DNA of 32,524 bases, taken from the NCBI GenBank assembly GCA_023246755.1, contig JAHFHU010000005.1, positions 35,081 to 67,604 of the forward strand, written 5' to 3'. The position numbers and the translations under genes are program-made. Under the pieces are notes generated by a model. That model ran no database searches. It worked only from the letters and a program-made list of their open reading frames with translations, and was not told where the DNA came from. Below, one piece after another: positions 1 through 7,383 of this stretch. The stretch's first letter is position 1. Each line of letters begins with the position of its first letter. Origin of the DNA: Candidatus Magasanikiibacteriota bacterium. Its GTDB lineage: Bacteria; Patescibacteriota; Patescibacteriia; Magasanikbacterales; 2-02-FULL-50-9b.

Positions 1-374
1 TTTGTCCCGAGACAGTCGATCAAATTTTGAACACCGTTGTGACCGGCTGCTGTGCGATCAAATTGCGCACGTGCATCGCCCAAGTCAAAATCCATATCAT
101 CGTGTACGGCGATAATGTGGTCGGGTGGAATTTTATAAAATGCAGCGAGGGGCGCCGCGACGGTACCCGATAAATTCATGTACGTGTGTGGTTTCACGAG
201 TAAAATTTTTTCGCCACCCATCGATCCATCGGCGATTTCCGCATCCAATTTTTTATCAACGCGCCACGTCGCGTCAATTTCATTCGCCAAAAAATCAAGC
301 GCCATCCAACCTGCGTTGTGCCGCGTCGCCACATATTCTTTTCCCGGATTGCCGAGCCCAACAATGAGCCACAT
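1..374 (-). CDS. pth: Peptidyl-tRNA hydrolase (partial, runs off the left edge)
   Basis: Reverse-strand translation by hand: MWLIVGLGNPGKEYVATRHNAGWMALDFLA...KPHTYMNLSGTVAAPLAAFYKI...HDDMDFDLGDARAQFDRTAAGHNGVQNLID. GLGNPGxxYxxTRHNxG, KPxTYMNxSG and GHNG are Pth signatures. Confidence 0.95.
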   Translation of the reverse strand, partial: MWLIVGLGNPGKEYVATRHNAGWMALDFLANEIDATWRVDKKLDAEIADGSMGGEKILLVKPHTYMNLSGTVAAPLAAFYKIPPDHIIAVHDDMDFDLGDARAQFDRTAAGHNGVQNLIDCLGT

Positions 375-378
375 AAAA

Positions 379-1749
379 TTACTGCTTTGTTTTTTTAGTA
401 TACAACGAGATCGGTGTGCCGACAAAACCAAAATGTTCACGCACCGAACGCTCGACAAATTTGATGTACGATTGCGCGAGAATTGATTTCGCGCGAATGC
501 TCATCTGAAAATATGGCGGGTCTGTTGCAAGCTGTTTCAAACCGTAAATTTTTGGCGGAATATTTCCACCCCCACGTTTAGGCGGATGCTTTGCGAGTAA
601 TTCGTGGATGAAGGTGTCGAGGGTCAATGCATCGATAATTTTGTGACGCGCGCCCCAAGCCGCAACAATATTTTCATATAATTGATGCACGCGATAACCG
701 GATTTTGCGGACAAAAAGACGATGGCAGCGTGTTGCAGATGTGGATAGAGTCCGTACAGCAATTTGATAAATTCTTTTCGGTTTTCTTCGCTGTGATCTT
801 CGATCAAATCCCATTTGTTCACGACCAAAATAACGCTTCGACGTTTTTCTTCGATCAAACTCGCGAGAATTTTTTCTTGATTTGACACCGGCTCGGTCGC
901 GTCAATCATCAAAAGCACGACGTCTGCATTTTCCATGTGTGCGATACTTTGCGACACACCAATTTTTTCAAGTCCTTCGTCAACATGTGACTTGCGACGA
1001 ATACCCGCCGTATCGATAAATTCAATCACGTGCGCATTCCATGTCACCATCAAATTAAACGTTTCGCGCGTCGTGTGTGCGATCGGGGAGGTGATCACCA
1101 TGTCTTCGCCGGCAATTTGGTTGAGCAGTGTTGATTTGCCAACATTCGGTTTGCCCAAAATCGCAACGCGAATATCGGGTTTAACGGAAACTTGTTTTGG
1201 GCGACGTTTTGCTTTGTTAAATAATTTGAAAATTTCATCCAGCACATCGCCGACGCCTGTTCCGTTTGACGCTGATACCGGGCGCGGTTCACCCATGCCG
1301 AGTTTCAACCATTCCGCCTCATGCGCGTTCGCACGGTAGCGTGGCGAATCTGCTTTGTTGCCAACGAGCAGCACCGGAACTTTTTCTTTGCGAAGTAATT
1401 TTGCAATCTCGCGTTCTTGCGGCATCAAGCGATCTTGCAAGTCAACTAAAAATAAAATTACGTCGGCTTCAGCGATCGCTTTTTTTGTTTGCGCTAAAAT
1501 TTCTTCTTCAAAATCAGCCGACTCATCAAACGTCAAACCGCCTGCGTCAACGATACGTGATTGAACACCACGCCACGTGAAGTTGCCGATGTTGCGTGTG
1601 CGTGTCGTGCCGGGCACGTCGGAAACAATCGCTTGTCGCGTTTCCATGATGCAGTTGAACAGGGACGATTTACCAACATTAACACGGCCGACGAGGGCGA
1701 CGGTTGGCAGGCGATAATCAACTTGTTCAGGGCGTCGTTCTGTTTGCAT
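379..1749 (-). CDS. der: Ribosome biogenesis GTPase Der (EngA), tandem GTPase domains
   Basis: Two G1 motifs (GRVNVGKSS, GKPNVGKST), two NKxD motifs (GNKADS, VNKWDL), C-terminal KH-like region. Confidence 0.95.
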   Translation of the reverse strand: MQTERRPEQVDYRLPTVALVGRVNVGKSSLFNCIMETRQAIVSDVPGTTRTRNIGNFTWRGVQSRIVDAGGLTFDESADFEEEILAQTKKAIAEADVILFLVDLQDRLMPQEREIAKLLRKEKVPVLLVGNKADSPRYRANAHEAEWLKLGMGEPRPVSASNGTGVGDVLDEIFKLFNKAKRRPKQVSVKPDIRVAILGKPNVGKSTLLNQIAGEDMVITSPIAHTTRETFNLMVTWNAHVIEFIDTAGIRRKSHVDEGLEKIGVSQSIAHMENADVVLLMIDATEPVSNQEKILASLIEEKRRSVILVVNKWDLIEDHSEENRKEFIKLLYGLYPHLQHAAIVFLSAKSGYRVHQLYENIVAAWGARHKIIDALTLDTFIHELLAKHPPKRGGGNIPPKIYGLKQLATDPPYFQMSIRAKSILAQSYIKFVERSVREHFGFVGTPISLYTKKTKQ

Positions 1750-1753
1750 AAAT

Positions 1754-3193
1754 TTAATCGGCTATATCAGGCGCATTCTCCCCCAAAATCACAATTATGT
1801 CAACCGTTGGCGCGGTTTGTGTTGTATCGTCGACCGCAATCGATGGCCGCATCACAACGACTTCGGCGTTGTAGATTTTTTTTATTTTCTCAAAAACCTG
1901 CGGATTGCGTGTGTTTGTCGGATAAATTTGCGTAAGGGGGATCGGTCGCACCGGTGCATTTCCAACGCTCACCACACGGAATCCTTGCTGTTCGAGCTTG
2001 CGTTTTTGTCGCGCCGCAAAACCTGGACGCCACGTTCCATTTTGAATTTCAATTTTTGTATCGGTGAGTTGTTCTGGTTTGAGCGGCACCTGATCGATGA
2101 GCGTTTTTGCACTTTCAGAAACTTTTTCATCAAAAATATTTGTCGCGATGTAATGAATTTGTTCAAGTGTCGGATCGCGCGGTCGAAGATAAAATGCGCC
2201 GCTCGAATTATCTGGATACAAAACACTTGCGGGATCATCTGAAAAAACAATGTTGGTCACTTTGTTCGTATCAACATCTTTTGCAAGAGCGGCGAGTTCG
2301 AGTAATTCCGTCACACCGATATTTGTTTTGATGTGCGCATCGAGTGTTCCCAAAATGTCAGTGAGACGAGATGGATGCAGCAGTGTTTCAGTTGACAGCA
2401 GTTTGTCGCGCGCCGCGACTAACATTTTTTGTTGGCGATGTGCACGCGCAAAATCAGAACCCTCGAAATTATTTCCGTGGCGTGAGCGCGCAAAATCGAG
2501 CGCGCGCGCGCCGTCAAAATGCGCCCAACCTTTTTGAAATGAGATGGTGCGATATTTATAGTCGTTGGTTGGGAATTCAGAATCGCTAAAAGTTTTATCA
2601 ACATAAACATCGACGCCGCCGATGTCATCGATCAATTTTTCAAAGCCACCGAAATCGACGCGTGCGTAGTAGGGAATATCGATGCCAAGAAAATTTTGGA
2701 GCGTATCGAGTGCGACATCCGGACCACTGCCTGGATTTTGCATTTCGGCGAGCGCGTTTGCTTCGTTGATTTTTCGAAAGCCGAAGCTCGGGATATTCGC
2801 AACGGTATCGCGGGGAATTGAGATGAGCGCGACTTGTTTGGTCGATGGTTTGATACTTGCGATGAGAATGGTGTCGGTGAGTTGCGCGCCATCGTGTCCA
2901 TCGCCGCCAATGCCGAGTAGCGCGATGTTGACGCGATCGCCATTCACGATGAGCGCCGATCCAGTGCTCGCGGTAAACAACGCTTTTACTTTGCCGATGA
3001 ACGTTGAGGTGTCAATTGGCTTCACGCGTTCGATGGTTTTTGGTTCTGTTTTTTTTCCAAAAACTTGCGCACCAACCCACGTTGTTCCGGCGAGCGCGCC
3101 GCCGATCAATAAACAGAAAAAGATGACAAGCATCATCTTTTTTCGCTGGGGGCCTTGATACGGATATTGTGGCTCGAGGAGGTTTACGTACAT
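1754..3193 (-). CDS. LytR-CpsA-Psr (LCP) family cell-wall polymer transferase with C-terminal LytR_C-like domain
   Basis: N-terminal TM, LLGIGGDGHDGAQLTDTILIASI, SIPRDT, INEANA, FDGARALDFARSRHGNNFEGSDFARAHRQQ; C-terminal IEIQNGTWRPGFAARQKRKLEQQGF. Confidence 0.92.
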   Translation of the reverse strand: MYVNLLEPQYPYQGPQRKKMMLVIFFCLLIGGALAGTTWVGAQVFGKKTEPKTIERVKPIDTSTFIGKVKALFTASTGSALIVNGDRVNIALLGIGGDGHDGAQLTDTILIASIKPSTKQVALISIPRDTVANIPSFGFRKINEANALAEMQNPGSGPDVALDTLQNFLGIDIPYYARVDFGGFEKLIDDIGGVDVYVDKTFSDSEFPTNDYKYRTISFQKGWAHFDGARALDFARSRHGNNFEGSDFARAHRQQKMLVAARDKLLSTETLLHPSRLTDILGTLDAHIKTNIGVTELLELAALAKDVDTNKVTNIVFSDDPASVLYPDNSSGAFYLRPRDPTLEQIHYIATNIFDEKVSESAKTLIDQVPLKPEQLTDTKIEIQNGTWRPGFAARQKRKLEQQGFRVVSVGNAPVRPIPLTQIYPTNTRNPQVFEKIKKIYNAEVVVMRPSIAVDDTTQTAPTVDIIVILGENAPDIAD

Positions 3194-3210
3194 AAAGCGA
3201 GTCGAAGGTG

Positions 3211-3239
3211 AGTATACTACGAATACGAAAAGTGTTCAA
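3211..3239 (-). promoter_or_regulatory. Sigma70-like promoter for lcp-der-pth
   Basis: Reverse strand TTGAAC - 17 bp - TATACT, just upstream of the lcp start. Confidence 0.6.
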
Positions 3240-3333
3240 TCATAAAAATACCTTATCCGCATACCTTGCTCGTTTGCGGGAGTGTGCAGTCAAGCCTTGT
3301 GTGGTTCGGGTTTTTTGGTGAGGTGCGGGTGGG

Positions 3334-3924
3334 CTACTGAAATGATTCTGTCACAGGCTTTATTCGATTAAAAATTTTGGTATGCCCTTGCGTGTTGGGG
3401 TGTAATCCGTCAACAAGGTCATCGTTCCGAAGAACATCGTTCATCAAAACGAATTTTAACCTATTGTTTTCGCAAAACTTCCCAATAGCCTCATCAAACC
3501 GCCTGATATTTTTGTTGAAATATGATCGATCGTGTTTCCATTGACAAGGAATTGTTTTTGACTCGTCTACTGTGGTCAGACCAACAAAAACGATTTTATC
3601 GGTAAACTTTTTGGCAATAGAAAGAAGTTTCGCAAGATTTTGTTGAAACTCATTAATCGAAATTCGTAAATCATTTGTAGACTTGATAAATTGAGCATCG
3701 TTAATGCCAATGGCAAAAATTATCAAGTTCGGCTCGCGAGGTTTTGCTTCCACCTCAATTCTTTCAAGTAAATCAGTCGTGGTTTCACCAGGAATACCTA
3801 AGTTGTAAACATCAATGTCGTTTTCTTGTTCCTCAAAATAATTTCTTAAACGAGTAACCCAGCCGCCCTGCTCTGGGTCATATGCGCCCCAAGCTATACT
3901 ATCGCCAAAAACCAAAATATTCAT
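3334..3924 (-). CDS. SGNH/GDSL-type hydrolase
   Basis: NILVFGDSIAWG (block I GDS), GIND block, DGLHPN block. Confidence 0.9.
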   Translation of the reverse strand: MNILVFGDSIAWGAYDPEQGGWVTRLRNYFEEQENDIDVYNLGIPGETTTDLLERIEVEAKPREPNLIIFAIGINDAQFIKSTNDLRISINEFQQNLAKLLSIAKKFTDKIVFVGLTTVDESKTIPCQWKHDRSYFNKNIRRFDEAIGKFCENNRLKFVLMNDVLRNDDLVDGLHPNTQGHTKIFNRIKPVTESFQ

Positions 3925-3978
3925 AAAATATTTTTGATAAATGATTTAATATTTTTAGCCCAACTCTGTTTGCATCAA

Positions 3979-4055
3979 TGGTGGACGATACTGGGTTCGA
4001 ACCAGTGACCTCACGAATGTGAATCGTGCGCTCTAACCAACTGAGCTAATCGTCC
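3979..4055 (-). tRNA. tRNA-Val (anticodon CAC), encoded CCA end
   Basis: Reverse strand GGACGAT-TA-GCTC...GAGC-G-CACGA-TTCACAT-TCGTG-AGGTC-ACTGG-TTCGAAC-CCAGT-ATCGTCC-A-CCA; full cloverleaf. Confidence 0.95.
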
Positions 4056-4156
4056 GAAGGATTGGTGTTCGAATTTTACGTCTTTGGCAGTCACCCGTCA
4101 AGAAAAAACTTGAGCAGCGGCCGAGCAGCAGAGCCGAACACCATTTCAATACAAAA

Positions 4157-4172
4157 ACCGCCTCGCGGCGGT
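4157..4172 (-). terminator. Intrinsic terminator downstream of the HU gene
   Basis: ACCGCC-TCGC-GGCGGT hairpin followed by a U-tract on the minus strand (aaaaa at 4153-4157). Confidence 0.6.
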
Positions 4173-4195
4173 CATTGCGATTTAATTGTGGCGAA

Positions 4196-4477
4196 TTATT
4201 TCAACGCGTCCTTAAGATTTTTGCCCGCTTTGAACTTTGGAACGGTTACCGCAGGGATTTGAATTTTTTGTGTTGGATTTTGGGGATTAACACCGGTGCG
4301 GCCCGCGCGTTGTTTCGCGCTGAACGTGCCGAAACCAGCGATCGTGACCTCGCCACCTGCTTTGAGCGTCTTAACGACAGTCGCGACGAAGCCCTCGACC
4401 ACATCCTCGGCCTGTTTTTTTGAAATTCCGGTCTGCTCAGCAAGTTGTGAGATAAGTTCTGCTTTGTTCATAAACAA
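4196..4477 (-). CDS. HU-family DNA-binding protein
   Basis: MNKAELISQLAEQTGISKKQAEDVVEGF...VTIAGFGTFSAKQRAGRTGVNPQNPTQKIQIPAVTVPKFKAGKNLKDALK; classic HU/IHF. Confidence 0.95.
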   Translation of the reverse strand: MFMNKAELISQLAEQTGISKKQAEDVVEGFVATVVKTLKAGGEVTIAGFGTFSAKQRAGRTGVNPQNPTQKIQIPAVTVPKFKAGKNLKDALK

Positions 4478-4553
4478 AAAATAGATGAGTAATCTTCTAA
4501 GATTATATGCATTTCGCTCAGAATGAGCAAATAGTTATGAACAGGGCAAAATT

Positions 4554-4582
4554 TTGACAATGTCACAAACTTATTTTAAAAT
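4554..4582 (+). promoter_or_regulatory. Sigma70-like promoter for the MazF/PemK-like gene
   Basis: TTGACA - 17 bp - TAAAAT; strong SD (aaggaggg) just upstream of ATG at 4615. Confidence 0.65.
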
Positions 4583-4614
4583 CTCAACAATTAATCAACG
4601 TAACCAAGGAGGGT

Positions 4615-5028
4615 ATGTTTGAAATCATTGATCGTTTTAGTTTGTGGTGCAAACAAAAAATCAGTTTGCACGCGGTCGCTGCTGCCGAATCGCAGCGCCA
4701 AAAATTTTTCAAGCAGGGCGAGGTGTGGTGGTGCCGCATCGGGATGAATGTCGGCGATGAAATATTTGGGAAGGGCGATGCATTTGTTCGCCCCGTTTTT
4801 GTGTTCAAAAAGTTAACGGGCAACACCTTTTTGGGTTTACCAATCACAAAACGAGAGAAAGTTGGTTCGTGGTATGTTAAATTTCGTGTCGATGGCGATG
4901 ATCGTTGGGTGCTGTTGAATCAAGCGCGCGTTTTTGATTCTCGTCGACTACTCGGGAGAGTTGGTGCCGTAAGCACTCGAGATTTCAATATAATCAGAGG
5001 CAGATTCGTTACGTTTTACAGCTCTTAA
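4615..5028 (+). CDS. MazF/PemK-like toxin-fold protein (solitary)
   Basis: GEVWWCRIGMNVGDEIFGKGDAFVRPVFVFKK...FLGLPITKREKVGSWYVKF...LNQARVFDSRRL resembles MazF/PemK (GEIW...G.E..G.RPVlVl....vPiTs). No small antitoxin ORF adjacent. Confidence 0.7.
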   Translation: MFEIIDRFSLWCKQKISLHAVAAAESQRQKFFKQGEVWWCRIGMNVGDEIFGKGDAFVRPVFVFKKLTGNTFLGLPITKREKVGSWYVKFRVDGDDRWVLLNQARVFDSRRLLGRVGAVSTRDFNIIRGRFVTFYSS

Positions 5029-5037
5029 AAAATTCTA

Positions 5038-5057
5038 CCCCGCCATTGCTGGCGGGG
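5038..5057 (-). terminator. Hairpin downstream of rny, probable intrinsic terminator
   Basis: CCCCGCCA-TTGC-TGGCGGGG; on the minus strand followed by TAGAATTTTTT. Confidence 0.55.
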
Positions 5058-5122
5058 CGAGTGGGAAATCCCAAATTATGCGTGGACTATAGCTTTAATT
5101 TGTAGCAATGTCAAATCACCGT

Positions 5123-6643
5123 TTACCGCGCATATTCAATCACCCGACTCTCTCGAATCACCGTCACCTTGACTTCGCCCGGTACATGCAATTCGGTCTC
5201 GATTTTTTTCGCGATGTCTTTCGCGATGTTGTATGCACCGTAGTCATCAACGTCTTGCGGGCGAACAAACACGCGCATCTCACGACCTGCTTGAATCGCA
5301 TACGCTTTTTCAACACCTTCAAACGACGTCGCGACTTTCTCCAATTCCTCTAATCGGCGCACATATTGCTCATACGAATCACGTCGCGCACCCGGGCGCG
5401 CGCCTGAAATCGCGTCCGCCGCTTTGATGATGCAGCCGAGCAAAGTTTTTGGTTTGTCTTCGTGATGCGCGATCGAGCAATACGCGATTTCTTCCGGCAA
5501 TCCAAATTTTTTCATCAATTGATAGCCGAGTTCTGGGTGTGAGCCTTGTGTGTCGTGATCGATTGCTTTGCCAACATCGTGGAGCAAACCTGCTTTGCGC
5601 GCTTGAATCGGGTCAACGCCGAGTTCGTCCGCGAGCATCGACGAGATGTGTGCGACTTCGATCGCGTGCAACATCTGATTTTGTCCGTACGATGTTCGAT
5701 ATTTCAAGCGTCCAACAATCGAAACTAATTTTGGATCGATTCCTGCGATGCCAAGTTGATAGAGCGCGTCTTCACCGGCCTTGCGCACATCAATCGCTAA
5801 ATCCTTTTTTGCTTCCTCAATCACTTCTTCGATGCGCGCCGGATGGATGCGACCGTCAGACATTAATTTTTCGAGCGTCAATTTTGCAACTTGGCGGCGG
5901 ATCGGCGAAAAACCAGAAATCATAATTGATTCCGGCGTTTCGTCGATGATCAATTCACAGCCCGTCAATTTTTCGATTGTCTGAATGTTGCGGCCTGCTT
6001 TGCCGATGATGCGACCCTTCATTTCGTCGCTCGGCAATTGCACCGTCGTGGTCATCGTTTCGGCTGCGTGTGATCCGGCGTACCGATAGACGACGGTGGT
6101 CAGAATTTTTTTAACCTCTTTTTCGTAATAGTCGGATGATTCACGTTCGAGTTTCATGATGCGCGCGCTGAGCGCCTCGGCTTCGCTTTCCTGAACGAGC
6201 TTCAACATGCTCTCGACTGCCTCATCTTTGGTGAGTCCGGCGATCGATTGTAATTTGGCGAGCTGCGTTTCTTTGAGCGCCTCGGCTTCGGCTTGCACAA
6301 CTTTTACGCGATCCGCTTGTGCAACCAACTTTGCGTGGCGATCTTGAATTTCGGCGAGCTTTTGGTCAAACGTCGTTTCGCGTTTTTCAAGTCGTTGCTG
6401 CTGCTCTTTGAGTTCGCGGCGCAATTCGTCCTGCTCTTTTTTGGATTCATCAATTAATGCGATTGATTTTTCGCGTGCTTTGAGCAGAAGATCCTGTTCT
6501 TTATTTTTTGCGTCCGTGAGAATTTTTTCTGCGTGTGCTTCTGCGGAATTAACTTGCGATTTTGCGACGGACTTGCGAGCGAAATAGCCAATAGCGACAG
6601 ATATAACCGCGACAAAAGCGGTGATGATCATGCTGAATAACAT
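5123..6643 (-). CDS. rny: Ribonuclease Y
   Basis: N-terminal TM, long coiled coil, KH domain (MKGRIIGKAGRNIQTIEKLTGCELIIDETPE), HD domain (LLHDVGKAIDHDTQGSH). Confidence 0.95.
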   Translation of the reverse strand: MLFSMIITAFVAVISVAIGYFARKSVAKSQVNSAEAHAEKILTDAKNKEQDLLLKAREKSIALIDESKKEQDELRRELKEQQQRLEKRETTFDQKLAEIQDRHAKLVAQADRVKVVQAEAEALKETQLAKLQSIAGLTKDEAVESMLKLVQESEAEALSARIMKLERESSDYYEKEVKKILTTVVYRYAGSHAAETMTTTVQLPSDEMKGRIIGKAGRNIQTIEKLTGCELIIDETPESIMISGFSPIRRQVAKLTLEKLMSDGRIHPARIEEVIEEAKKDLAIDVRKAGEDALYQLGIAGIDPKLVSIVGRLKYRTSYGQNQMLHAIEVAHISSMLADELGVDPIQARKAGLLHDVGKAIDHDTQGSHPELGYQLMKKFGLPEEIAYCSIAHHEDKPKTLLGCIIKAADAISGARPGARRDSYEQYVRRLEELEKVATSFEGVEKAYAIQAGREMRVFVRPQDVDDYGAYNIAKDIAKKIETELHVPGEVKVTVIRESRVIEYAR

Positions 6644-6793
6644 AGCGGGAAAAAGTTAACCCGCTCGAGTTCGGATCAGATATGTTGGTGTGTGATGTGT
6701 GATGACACAAACGATGGAGGGAAGATGGATAACATAAGCTGCCGTAACGCGCGCGGTTTCTGGAGTATATATTAAGGTAGAGGGAACAAAATA

Positions 6794-6822
6794 ACTATAG
6801 CGTGTTGGGCACGACTTGTCAA
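6794..6822 (-). promoter_or_regulatory. Sigma70-like promoter upstream of rny
   Basis: Reverse strand TTGACA - 17 bp - TATAGT. Confidence 0.65.
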
Positions 6823-6856
6823 AATAAAAAACCAGTTGTAGGTTCGGGACAACTGG
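6821..6856 (-). terminator. Intrinsic terminator of the 6870-7280 ORFan
   Basis: CCAGTTGT...ACAACTGG 8-bp stem (6832-6856), followed on the minus strand by TTTTTTATTTT. Confidence 0.75.
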
Positions 6857-6869
6857 TAAACCCATTTGC

Positions 6870-7280
6870 TTATTGTTCAAACAGTGCGCGGAGCAGGGGA
6901 AGCTGGCTCTCGTTCCATGCAATTTTGTCCGGACGACGCATGTATTGCAGCAGAGTGATCCGCGGGTGTAGGCCATTGGATCCTGCGATGGTGACGATGA
7001 CGTCGTTGACGCGCTCGTTGAATGGACGCACTTCGTGTGGAGTCCACGAGACCGTGTAGACGACGACGAGTTCACTGCGCTCCACGCGACGCGGAAGTTT
7101 TTCCACGACGGTGAGTGTGCCACGTTCAGTTGTTTTTCGAACCGAAAATGCGCGTTGTGGGGAGAAGTCAGGGATAAGATGTTTTGCAACGAGTTCACCA
7201 AAGGTGACCAGATCCCGACAATTATCAAGCACTTCTTTGTATGGATCCCGTTTCTCAAGGGCTGATGCTAAGTTACTCAT
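6870..7280 (-). CDS. Hypothetical protein (ORFan-like)
   Basis: ORF track 6870-7340; MSNLASALEKRD start at 7280 preferred because it follows a GGAG SD and the promoter lies at 7312-7340. No family recognised. Confidence 0.65.
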   Translation of the reverse strand: MSNLASALEKRDPYKEVLDNCRDLVTFGELVAKHLIPDFSPQRAFSVRKTTERGTLTVVEKLPRRVERSELVVVYTVSWTPHEVRPFNERVNDVIVTIAGSNGLHPRITLLQYMRRPDKIAWNESQLPLLRALFEQ

Positions 7281-7311
7281 CAATACTCCGGTGATGGATT
7301 GTGGAGTTTGT

Positions 7312-7340
7312 ATACTAAATAAAAATATTCTCCCTGTCAA
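7312..7340 (-). promoter_or_regulatory. Sigma70-like promoter for the 6870-7280 ORFan
   Basis: Reverse strand TTGACA - 17 bp - TAGTAT. Confidence 0.65.
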
Positions 7341-7383
7341 TTTTTGGATTTATTGTGACAAAGTGTTACAATAACCGACGAAT

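Noticed and set aside
1-374. Plus-strand ORFs 125-367 and 178-486
   Set aside because: Antisense to pth, whose conserved motifs are unambiguous on the minus strand.
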